From: Clostridiales bacterium
GTDB lineage: Bacteria > Bacillota_A > Clostridia > Lachnospirales > Lachnospiraceae
Assembly: GCA_030154385.1 (NCBI GenBank)
Contig: JASKJZ010000096.1
Location: forward strand, 1 to 8,287
Direction: 5' to 3'
DNA length: 8,287 nt
Shown here: piece after piece, positions 1 through 6,151 of the stretch
Position numbering within the stretch: position 1 is the first letter of the stretch
How the letters are laid out: each line of letters begins with the position of its first letter
The notes under the pieces: generated by a model
Seen by the model: the letters and a program-made list of their open reading frames with translations, nothing else
Told to the model about the DNA's origin: nothing
Databases searched by the model: none
Translations under genes and position numbers: made by a program

Positions 1-140
1 TAGCCCAGCTCGTGTGCTTTGTTCATGATTTGCTGGCGTAGAGGTTCGGACACACCAGGATAGTTATTAAAAACTTTCCAGACCGTAACTCTGGATACGG
101 CTAAGGCATCTGCAATATCTTGCATTGTGATTTTTCTCAT
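1..140 (-). CDS. LacI-family transcriptional regulator, N-terminal DNA-binding part (cut by window edge)
   Basis: Only the first 46 codons are present; the gene runs off the left edge. The protein begins MRKITMQDIADALAVSRVTV and continues through WKVFNNYPGVSEPLRQQI to KAHELG. This is the LacI-type helix-turn-helix (about residues 5-25) followed by the conserved NNxPGVS turn and the hinge-proximal helix. The usual Ser after TV in this family (TVSKV/TVSRV) is Trp here (W21), in the recognition-helix region, so the operator preference may be unusual. The start is set by GGAGG at 145-149, 4 nt before the ATG; the second Met (codon 6) is too far from it. The gene is divergent from the glycosidase string, with 174 bp between the two starts. 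Known for the family: a sugar or sugar-phosphate effector releases the repressor. Inference: it controls the rightward operon and perhaps itself. The effector domain is outside the window, so the ligand cannot be guessed. Confidence 0.93.
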   Translation of the reverse strand, partial: MRKITMQDIADALAVSRVTVWKVFNNYPGVSEPLRQQIMNKAHELG

Positions 141-168
141 AATTCCTCCAAAGAACGAATGATAAATT

Positions 169-180
169 AGGATAAATCCT
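169..180. promoter_or_regulatory. Short palindrome AGGAT-AA-ATCCT in the repressor leader, possible operator
   Basis: Five-base inverted arms flank a 2-bp centre. The palindrome sits about +6 to +17 relative to the predicted repressor start site, a position where a bound protein could block the repressor's own transcription. The centre is too short for an RNA hairpin loop, so a DNA-binding role is more plausible than a terminator. An autoregulatory operator is inference; a 5-bp arm in AT-rich DNA can arise by chance. Confidence 0.25.
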
Positions 181-192
181 TACATCCACTCT

Positions 193-221
193 ATTATACT
201 ATGTTTTCTTAAAATGGACAA
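193..221 (-). promoter_or_regulatory. Predicted sigma-A-type promoter of the LacI-family gene
   Basis: On the minus strand a perfect -10 box TATAAT lies at 193-198. A -35 box TTGTCC (4 of 6 matches to TTGACA) lies at 216-221, with the optimal 17-nt spacer. Transcription would start near 186, giving a leader of about 45 nt before the repressor ATG. Seen by box matching only. Confidence 0.6.
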
Positions 222-251
222 TGAATATATGATAAAATATATTGCGAAAAT

Positions 252-260
252 TGATATAAA
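252..260 (+). promoter_or_regulatory. Predicted extended -10 promoter of the glycosidase operon
   Basis: TGATATAAA contains a TG dinucleotide one base before TATAAA (5 of 6 to TATAAT), the extended -10 form common in Firmicutes. No good -35 box lies 16-18 nt upstream, as expected if the TG motif compensates. Transcription would start near 267 and leave a leader of about 48 nt. A weaker alternative is TTGCGA (242-247) with TAACAT (265-270), also spaced 17 nt. Confidence 0.4.
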
Positions 261-270
261 ATGTTAACAT
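261..270. promoter_or_regulatory. Perfect 10-bp palindrome ATGTTAACAT, candidate operator for the divergent repressor
   Basis: ATGTTAACAT is its own reverse complement. It lies directly after the extended -10 box, across the predicted transcription start of the glycosidase operon, where a LacI-family dimer would block RNA polymerase. The centre is TA rather than the CG common in LacI-family operators, which argues for caution. Assignment to the neighbouring regulator is inference from position. Confidence 0.35.
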
Positions 271-290
271 AATGTTGCAATAGTTAATAA

Positions 291-300
291 AATGATAAAT
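291..300 (+). repeat. Copy of a 10-bp direct repeat, AATGATAAAT (other copy at 158-167)
   Basis: The same ten bases occur at 158-167 and 291-300. Each copy lies 14-18 nt from the start codon of one of the two divergent genes. A shorter GATAAAT copy is at 171-177. The region is very AT-rich, so chance is a real possibility; no function is assigned. Confidence 0.3.
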
Positions 301-314
301 AAAGGTCGAAGAAT

Positions 315-2663
315 ATGAAAAGAAGAAATTATGATAGAGAAGAGTCGAAAAGACGAGCGAAGAAACTACTTTCAAAGATGACATTGCAAGAAAAAATAGG
401 ACAGGTAAACCAAAAGCTATATGGATTTGCAATTTATCAAAGGGAAATCAGTAATGGCAAGATTACAATAACACTTTCCGACGAATTTAAAAGTGAGGTT
501 GCAAAATATAGCGGACTTGGCGTGCTATATGGGTTATACCGTGCAGATCCCTGGAGTAAGCGCGACACTGAGAATGGTTTGTCTGGCAACTTATCCATTC
601 AGGCATACAACCAGATTCAGCGCTATGTGATGGAGCATTCTAGGCTTGGAATCCCGATGTTATTAAGCTCGGAATGTCCCCATGGTCACCAGGCCTTAGA
701 GGGCTATCTCTTACCCGTCAATCTTGCAATGGGTGCTACCTTTCATCCAAAGCTCGTGCAAAGTGCGTATCAGGTTTGTGGAAAGCAGCTTCGCCAAATG
801 GGGGTAGATCTTGCATTAATATCCTTACTTGATATCCTAAGAGATCCCCGCTGGGGACGAAGTGAAGAGTGCTATAGTGAAGATCCATATCTTACATCCG
901 AGCTTGCAAAGGCCTGTGTAAAAGGGGTACAAGGAGAGGGTGTTGCCGTCGTGGCAAAGCATTTTTGCGCCCAGGGAGAAGGAACAGGGGGAATTAATGC
1001 AAGCGCTGCCAGAATCGGAGAGCGTGAGCTTCGAGAGATCCATCTGCCCGCTGCGCGGGCTTGCTGTGAGGTGGGCGTACAGGGTGTAATGGCAGCCTAT
1101 AATGAGATTGATGGGATTCCCTGCCATGCAAACAAAACCTTATTGACGGATATCTTACGAGGAGAGATGGGATTTGACGGCATTGTGATGGCAGATGGAA
1201 TCGCCATTGACCGTTTGGATTCCATGACAGGAGATGGCGCTGTGTCGGCCGCACTTGCACTGGATGCAGGGGTAGATATTGGACTTTGGGATGAGGCATT
1301 TGGAAGGCTTGAAGAAAGTATAAAAAAGAATCCAAGGCTTGAAGAAGCACTGGATCAGGCAGTGCTTCGCGTGCTAACGATGAAATATGAAAGAGGTTTA
1401 TTTGAGCATCCTTATCTGGATGAGAGAGAGCCTCTTACCACCTTTTCCTATCAGGAGCATCCAGAAAGTCTGGCGATTGCCAGAGAGTCGGTTGTGCTGC
1501 TTGAGAACAAGGAGGAGATACTACCGCTGCAACTCGATAAAATCCAATCAATTGCAGTTATTGGTCCAAATAGCGATGCGATTTATCATCAGCTTGGAGA
1601 CTACACACCGCCAATTAAAAAAGAGGATGGCGTAACGGTTTTGGAGGGGATAAAAGATCAGCTCGCCCAATATGAGCGCCAAACAAAGCGAAGCATTATC
1701 CTACGCCATGTTACGGGTGTTTCTCTCTTTGATAGCAAGGAGAATGAAATCGAAAAAGCAGTGCAAGCATCGAGAGAATGTGATGTGACCGTACTAGTGC
1801 TAGGAGGTTCCTCCAGCCGTTTTGGGGAAGTGGAATTTTTGGCAAATGGTGCAGCTAAGACGGATGGAGGCGTGAATATGGACTGTGGAGAGGGAGTGGA
1901 TAGCTGCTCTCTTTCCCTTCCAGGGGAGCAAGAAGCACTTGCGAGGGCTCTATTTGCAGTAAATAAACCGATTATTATCATAAGCATACAAGGCAGGCCT
2001 TATGCCATAGAAGAGCTCGTAGAAAAGGCAAATGCAGCATTTGTTAGTTTTTACCCAGGGATAAAGGGCGGACAGGCACTAGCGGAGCTTTTATTTGGGA
2101 AAATAGCACCCTCTGGCTGTCTTCCAGTTTCCATTCCAAGACAGGTTGGGCAGCTCCCAGTTTACTATAATTATAAAGCCTCCTACCAGGCTATGGATTA
2201 CTATGATAGTGTTCGTGCGCCCCTTTATCCATTTGGCTATGGAAAGAGCTATTCATCCTTTTTGTATCACGATTTTGAAGTGTTTCTTTGGGATAAAGAA
2301 AAAAAGGTTTGCCTTGCCAGACTCGATACGAAGCAGCCAATTTCAAAAAGTCTTTTAAAGACACAGGATATTGTCATCTGCTTTTCGGTTGAAAATACAG
2401 GGGATATGGATGCCTATACGGTGCCACAGCTTTATATTCATCAAAAACAATCCAGTACCACAAGGCGGGTTCGAGAGTTAAAGGCCTTTGACAAGATTTT
2501 TCTACCAAAGAAGGAAAGAAGAAATGAAAGGTTGTTTTTAAATCGCGAAGCGTTATCCATATGGAATGACAGGATGGAGTTTGTAGTAGAACCCAGTCCC
2601 TTTGAACTTCAAATTAAGGATGGATGTATGGAGCGATGGGTGGATACGATTACAATACAATAA
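315..2663 (+). CDS. Glycoside hydrolase family 3 beta-glycosidase, three-domain type, cytoplasmic
   Basis: This 782-residue protein has the full GH3 layout. A TIM barrel covers about residues 15-370, an alpha/beta sandwich about 385-650, and a fibronectin III-like domain about 688-775 (VENTGDMDAYTVPQLYIH). Visible family motifs are DPRWGRSEE (177-185), KHF (215-217), and GFDGIVMADG with D294 as the expected nucleophile. E526 in MDCGEGVD is the likely acid/base, and YPFGYGKSY lies at about 638-646. The family cleaves terminal beta-linked glucose, xylose or other sugars with retention; the exact sugar cannot be read here. It is unlike NagZ-type GH3 enzymes, which lack the FnIII domain. After the nucleophile Asp there is Gly where many beta-glucosidases have Trp or Tyr, so the active-site wall differs. 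There is no signal peptide: the N-terminus is a charged helix leading into MTLQEKIGQV, normal for the barrel start. The start codon has AAAGG at 301-305, 9 nt upstream. First gene of the operon. Confidence 0.93.
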   Translation: MKRRNYDREESKRRAKKLLSKMTLQEKIGQVNQKLYGFAIYQREISNGKITITLSDEFKSEVAKYSGLGVLYGLYRADPWSKRDTENGLSGNLSIQAYNQIQRYVMEHSRLGIPMLLSSECPHGHQALEGYLLPVNLAMGATFHPKLVQSAYQVCGKQLRQMGVDLALISLLDILRDPRWGRSEECYSEDPYLTSELAKACVKGVQGEGVAVVAKHFCAQGEGTGGINASAARIGERELREIHLPAARACCEVGVQGVMAAYNEIDGIPCHANKTLLTDILRGEMGFDGIVMADGIAIDRLDSMTGDGAVSAALALDAGVDIGLWDEAFGRLEESIKKNPRLEEALDQAVLRVLTMKYERGLFEHPYLDEREPLTTFSYQEHPESLAIARESVVLLENKEEILPLQLDKIQSIAVIGPNSDAIYHQLGDYTPPIKKEDGVTVLEGIKDQLAQYERQTKRSIILRHVTGVSLFDSKENEIEKAVQASRECDVTVLVLGGSSSRFGEVEFLANGAAKTDGGVNMDCGEGVDSCSLSLPGEQEALARALFAVNKPIIIISIQGRPYAIEELVEKANAAFVSFYPGIKGGQALAELLFGKIAPSGCLPVSIPRQVGQLPVYYNYKASYQAMDYYDSVRAPLYPFGYGKSYSSFLYHDFEVFLWDKEKKVCLARLDTKQPISKSLLKTQDIVICFSVENTGDMDAYTVPQLYIHQKQSSTTRRVRELKAFDKIFLPKKERRNERLFLNREALSIWNDRMEFVVEPSPFELQIKDGCMERWVDTITIQ

Positions 2664-2675
2664 AGGGGATACGAT

Positions 2676-3695
2676 ATGAAGAAATTAATTGGCTATGTTG
2701 GGACAAATGATTTAAAAACCTTGCAGGAGACAGATATTTTATGTCTGGATGTGATTAACATTGCCTTTGCACAGATTGAGGAGGGCACCGTTCGATGGGA
2801 GCATCCAGAATGCAAGGCGCATCTTGCGAGGATAAAACGCATTCATCCAGATATTAAGCTGGTTCTATCCATTGGAGGATGGGGAGCAGGCGGATTTTCA
2901 GAGGCTGCTAGAGAGGCTTTAAGTCGAAAAAAGCTTGCCGATTCAGCCGTGGAGGTGATGAGAGCCTATAAGCTGGATGGAATTGATATTGACTGGGAAT
3001 ATCCATGCTTTGATGTGGCACAGATAGGGGCGGATTTTTCGGACAAGGATAATTATACGTATTTATTACAAGAGATAAGGGAGCGGCTTGAAATAGAAAA
3101 AAAGGGTGCCTATTTGCTGACTACCGCGGTAGGAGGGGATGCGTATTTTTGCAGGTGTACCAAGATGGATCAGGTGCAGCAGTATGTGGATTATGTACAG
3201 CTTATGACCTATGATCTGCGCGGTGGATTTCAGACGCTTACTGGACATCATACCAACCTATATGCAAATCCAGTTGACTTATTTGAAGCCAGTACAAAAA
3301 AAGCCGTGGATTGTTACTTAGCGGCAGGTGTTCCAAGAGAAAAAATGGTAATAGGAGCCGCCTTTTATTCAAGAGAATGGAGGGGCGTGGTCAATCAAAA
3401 TCATGGTCTTCATCAAATGGCTGAGACGACTGGGGGCTATGGTCCTGCGTATCATACCTTAGTTTCGGAGTACATCGATAAAAATGGCTATACAAGATAT
3501 TGGGACAAAGAGGCAAAGGCACCTTATCTTTTTAATGGAGAGCATTTTATCAGCTATGAGGATAAGGAATCAATACAATGGAAAGCTCGCTATGTAAAGG
3601 AAGAGGAGCTGTTAGGCATGATGTACTGGGAATATTGCGGTGACTTAACGCACGAATTGACACCGTGGATGCGAGAACAATTAGATGAGTTATGA
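2676..3695 (+). CDS. Glycoside hydrolase family 18 chitinase-like enzyme, cytoplasmic
   Basis: The 339-residue protein is a compact GH18 barrel. It starts with GYVGTND (strand 1) and carries SIGGW (65-69). The catalytic signature is D101-G-I-D104-I-D106-W-E108-Y-P, with E108 as proton donor and D106 assisting the substrate acetamido group. MTYD is at 177-180 and MYWEY is at 316-320, with W318 as the expected subsite -1 floor. AFYSREWRGV (229-238) followed by an insertion up to ISYEDKESI indicates the chitinase insertion domain of subfamily A. The DWEYP form is typical of chitinases rather than of endo-beta-N-acetylglucosaminidases such as Endo H. Reaction expected: hydrolysis of GlcNAc-beta-1,4-GlcNAc bonds in oligosaccharides. 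There is no signal peptide, chitin-binding module or linker, so it should act inside the cell on imported chains (inference). The RBS AAGGGG overlaps the GH3 stop codon, and the gap is 12 nt. Confidence 0.93.
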   Translation: MKKLIGYVGTNDLKTLQETDILCLDVINIAFAQIEEGTVRWEHPECKAHLARIKRIHPDIKLVLSIGGWGAGGFSEAAREALSRKKLADSAVEVMRAYKLDGIDIDWEYPCFDVAQIGADFSDKDNYTYLLQEIRERLEIEKKGAYLLTTAVGGDAYFCRCTKMDQVQQYVDYVQLMTYDLRGGFQTLTGHHTNLYANPVDLFEASTKKAVDCYLAAGVPREKMVIGAAFYSREWRGVVNQNHGLHQMAETTGGYGPAYHTLVSEYIDKNGYTRYWDKEAKAPYLFNGEHFISYEDKESIQWKARYVKEEELLGMMYWEYCGDLTHELTPWMREQLDEL

Positions 3696-3708
3696 GTGAG
3701 GAGTTTAC

Positions 3709-4737
3709 ATGCAAAAAGTTCGGATACCGACACCTGTAATTGGATTTGATCCACCTGTCTACGTCTGCAAACGGGCAAATAAACCATTTTATTTAGATGG
3801 AAGCTTAGACAAGGAGTTTTGGAAAGAAGCAAGTTTTACAGAGGAATTCCAATCAATTACGGGGGACGAAATGGAAAAACCAGCATTTTCTACCAAGGTA
3901 AAAATGCTTTGGGATGAGGAATACTTTTATTTTGGAGCGCAAATGGAGGGAGAGGAAATCTGGGCGACATTAGAGGAGAAGGATAGTAAAATATTTTTAG
4001 ATAATGCCTTTGAAATCTTAATTGATCCAGATTCTGATACGCATGACTACTTTGAATTTGAGGTGAATGCAAAAAATACCATTTGGGATCTGTTTTTGAC
4101 AAAGCCATATCGAGACAATGGAAGGGCACTTAGCTCTTTTGACATAAAAGGGACAAAAAGTGCTGTAAAAATAGAAGGAGAGTTAAATAAACCAGGTGAT
4201 GGAAACAAACGCTGGACGGTGGAGGTGGCAATGCCGTTTTCTGTGCTAAAGGAGTGTGCGGCGGGAGGAAGGACACCTGTTTGCGGGGATTTTTGGAGAG
4301 TCAATTTTGTACGAGTACATTGGTGGACAAAGGTTGTCAATGGTCAGTATCAAAAGGAGGAGCGTCCGGAGCAGCACTGGGTATGGGCGCCTACGGGTGT
4401 GGTCAACATCCACTATCCAGAGCTATGGGGCGTTGTGTTTTTTGCCGATGGAGAGGAAACCTTTTCGCTTCCTTCGTATGAGTATGAAAAATGGGAGTTA
4501 CGAAAGATTTATTATAAGCTACATGAGTATTATGATAAATATGGCTTCTTTCCAAAAGAGACTTCAAATCGAGTAGAGGAAATATTCTCCTCGAAGCATA
4601 TAAAAATAGAATCAACAACACATAACTTTGAGTTATCTTGTATTTCGGAAGATGGAACGTATGAAGTCTCGATGCTGGGAGATGGAAAAACAAGTGTGAA
4701 AAAAGCAGACAAAGAACGGGCACTGCATCAAAAATAA
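3709..4737 (+). CDS. CBM9-like carbohydrate-binding protein without signal peptide
   Basis: This 342-residue protein resembles the family 9-like carbohydrate-binding (DOMON-type beta-sandwich) proteins. The fold markers are LDGSLDKEFW (29-38), WDEEYFYFGAQM (68-79), DNAFEILIDPDSD (98-110) and YFEFEVNAKNTIWDL (114-128). A closing WVWAPTGVVNIHYPELWG segment spans 224-241. The sandwich therefore spans about 25-248. Residues 250-342 form a charged, partly helical tail (KWELRKIYYKLHEYYDKYG) with no recognised domain. Aromatic residues are frequent (W85, W126, and an HWW in the 200s), as expected for a sugar-binding surface. There is no catalytic motif I can name, no signal peptide and no membrane anchor. 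CBM9 modules are usually parts of secreted xylanases, so a free-standing intracellular copy between glycosidases is odd. It could be an accessory binding factor for long oligosaccharides or an enzyme of unknown activity. RBS GAGGAG is at 3698-3703, 5 nt before the ATG. Confidence 0.8.
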   Translation: MQKVRIPTPVIGFDPPVYVCKRANKPFYLDGSLDKEFWKEASFTEEFQSITGDEMEKPAFSTKVKMLWDEEYFYFGAQMEGEEIWATLEEKDSKIFLDNAFEILIDPDSDTHDYFEFEVNAKNTIWDLFLTKPYRDNGRALSSFDIKGTKSAVKIEGELNKPGDGNKRWTVEVAMPFSVLKECAAGGRTPVCGDFWRVNFVRVHWWTKVVNGQYQKEERPEQHWVWAPTGVVNIHYPELWGVVFFADGEETFSLPSYEYEKWELRKIYYKLHEYYDKYGFFPKETSNRVEEIFSSKHIKIESTTHNFELSCISEDGTYEVSMLGDGKTSVKKADKERALHQK

Positions 4738-4743
4738 AGGAGG
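4737..4743 (+). promoter_or_regulatory. Consensus ribosome binding site AAGGAGG of the GH29 gene, fused to the upstream stop codon
   Basis: AAGGAGG begins on the last base of the CBM9-like gene's TAA and stands 8 nt before the ATG at 4752. This is the strongest type of Shine-Dalgarno in the window (also before the GH20 gene) and fixes the start. Confidence 0.85.
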
Positions 4744-4751
4744 CCAAACAT

Positions 4752-6137
4752 ATGGAAGCGGAAGAAATTAAAAAAGATAGGTGTGTGGAGGAGGGAGTCC
4801 ATAACTATAGCTCAAAGGATTCCTATGTGGTACCAGAAGACCCTTCGGTACTTGATAAGCTGGAATGGTTTCAAGATCAAAAGCTTGCACTTATGATGCA
4901 CTGGGGACCCTATTCCCAAATGGGAATTGTAGAGTCATGGGCGCTGAGTGATGCCGATGCCTATTGGTCCAGGAATTGCGTGGACTGGGAGGTGACGGGA
5001 GAGGAATTTAAAAAGCAATACTTTGATTTAAATAAGACCTTTTGGCCCGTTCGGTTCGAACCAGAAAAGTGGGCCGAAATTGCGAAGGAAGCGGGAATTC
5101 GATATCTAGTGTTTACGACAAAACACCATGATGGGTTTTGTATGTGGGATACCAAGTATTCGGATTATAAAATAACGGGGGAGAACTGCCCGTTTCATAC
5201 CCATCGATATGCGGACATTTGTGCGCACTTGTTCGAAGCCTTCCGAAAAAAGGGAATCGCGATCGGTGCTTATTTCTCCAAAGCCGATTGGCACATTGAT
5301 AGTTATTGGAGTACCGAATATGAAAGAGGATCCTATCAGCACCGTGGCCCATCCTATGATCCAGAGAAACATCCAAAGGAGTGGGAGCGCTTTGTTCAAT
5401 ATACGCAAAACCAAATCATGGAGCTAGGCTCTCAGTATGGACAGATCGATATTATGTGGTTTGATGCTGGCTGGGTCTGCAAAGAAAATGGGCAGGATAT
5501 CCGACTGGGTGAAGTGATTGAGAAGGTGCGTAAATTTCAGCCAGGAATGCTTTGCGCCGATCGTACGGTTGGAGGCGCCTATGAAAATTATGTAACACCA
5601 GAGCAATGCGTACCAGAGCTTCCGCTTGGAATTCCATGGGAGAGCTGTATTACGCTTGGAACCTCATTTTCCTTTAAATATGAAGACCATTACAAATTAC
5701 CAAGAGAGGTGATTGCGCTTTTGGTGGATGTCGTCGCAAAGGGAGGAAATCTGGCGATTAATGTGGGGCCACAGCCAGATGGAAGGCTGCCAGAAGGAGC
5801 CATTAATTCCTTAAAGGGTCTTGGAGAATGGTTAGCGGTATATGGAGAAGCGATCTATGGCACACGGGTATGTGAACCCTATAAGAAAGATGGAATTGCA
5901 TTTACCCAAACGAAGGATTCCATCTTTGCGATACAAGTATTTGAAAACGAAGGAGATGTCGTTACGACAGAACTTTTTTTGCCCTATCCAAAGGAGGTTA
6001 CGCGTATTACGATGCTTGGCAAGGAGGTGGAAGCCCAGATTCCCTTTACCAGGACAGAGAAGGGGTATTATTTACAGCTAAAGGCATTTGAAGAGAAGAA
6101 CACACCGATTGCAAGAGTATTTCGGTTGTGCAAATAA
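4752..6137 (+). CDS. Glycoside hydrolase family 29 alpha-L-fucosidase, cytoplasmic
   Basis: The 461-residue protein has the GH29 barrel (about 30-360) and a C-terminal beta-sandwich (about 370-461). Visible motifs are MMHWGPYS with H50, TTKHHDGF (122-129, with the substrate-binding H125/H126 pair) and IMWFDAGW, with D238 as the nucleophile. TPEQ follows, where E284 is a candidate acid/base from its spacing of 46 residues after D238 (inference). The strongly conserved KGGNLAINVGPQPDG starts at K330, and GEWLAVYGEAIYGT closes the barrel. The family releases terminal alpha-L-fucose with retention. HWGPYSQ...VESW replaces the more usual HWGLYS...EWY pattern near the N-terminus, so this is a divergent subgroup; linkage preference (alpha-1,2, 1,3/4 or 1,6) cannot be set by eye. 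There is no signal peptide. It is placed directly before the hexosaminidase, fitting removal of fucose that would block GlcNAc cleavage. Confidence 0.92.
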   Translation: MEAEEIKKDRCVEEGVHNYSSKDSYVVPEDPSVLDKLEWFQDQKLALMMHWGPYSQMGIVESWALSDADAYWSRNCVDWEVTGEEFKKQYFDLNKTFWPVRFEPEKWAEIAKEAGIRYLVFTTKHHDGFCMWDTKYSDYKITGENCPFHTHRYADICAHLFEAFRKKGIAIGAYFSKADWHIDSYWSTEYERGSYQHRGPSYDPEKHPKEWERFVQYTQNQIMELGSQYGQIDIMWFDAGWVCKENGQDIRLGEVIEKVRKFQPGMLCADRTVGGAYENYVTPEQCVPELPLGIPWESCITLGTSFSFKYEDHYKLPREVIALLVDVVAKGGNLAINVGPQPDGRLPEGAINSLKGLGEWLAVYGEAIYGTRVCEPYKKDGIAFTQTKDSIFAIQVFENEGDVVTTELFLPYPKEVTRITMLGKEVEAQIPFTRTEKGYYLQLKAFEEKNTPIARVFRLCK

Positions 6138-6143
6138 AGGAGG
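6137..6143 (+). promoter_or_regulatory. Ribosome binding site AAGGAGG that decides the GH20 start
   Basis: AAGGAGG begins on the last base of the GH29 stop codon and lies 8 nt before the ATG at 6152. The same frame has an earlier GTG at 6128 inside the GH29 gene, but that codon has no ribosome binding site and would add an uncharacteristic eight residues. The 6152 start is therefore preferred. Confidence 0.85.
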
Positions 6144-6151
6144 GAAAACCC

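Noticed and set aside
239..258. Possible CcpA catabolite-repression (cre) site around the GCGAAAATTG stretch
   Set aside because: It does not match the TGWAANCGNTNWCA pattern on either strand closely enough; no other convincing cre match was seen in the intergenic region.
141..314. Riboswitch or glmS-type ribozyme leader before the amino-sugar operon
   Set aside because: The predicted leader is only about 48 nt and has no stable paired structure that I can find; it is too short for a glmS ribozyme.
199..432. Minus-strand open frame of 77 codons, rich in hydrophobic residues, across the intergenic region and the GH3 start
   Set aside because: No ribosome binding site or conserved motif; it covers AT-rich promoter DNA and the antisense of a well-supported gene, and AT-rich antisense translates to Phe/Ile/Tyr-rich peptides by default.
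994..1350. Minus-strand open frame of 118 codons inside the GH3 gene (and similar ones at 837-1127 and 1658-1987)
   Set aside because: Antisense to the conserved GH3 catalytic regions; the composition (His, Pro, Ser, Arg rich) is that of a shadow frame, with no start signals.
4254..4576. Two plus-strand alternate-frame open frames within the CBM9-like gene, which could suggest a frameshift
   Set aside because: The main frame is unbroken through the conserved WVWAPTGVVNIHYPELWG segment to a stop that meets the next ribosome binding site, so there is no sign of a broken gene.
4403..4747. Minus-strand open frame of 114 codons over the end of the CBM9-like gene
   Set aside because: Antisense, no ribosome binding site, no recognisable domain; the plus-strand reading is supported by family motifs and operon spacing.
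6128..6151. GTG start at 6128 for the hexosaminidase gene, eight codons before the chosen ATG
   Set aside because: It lies inside the GH29 gene without its own ribosome binding site, while AAGGAGG stands 8 nt before the ATG at 6152 and the protein then begins with a normal GH20 N-terminus.
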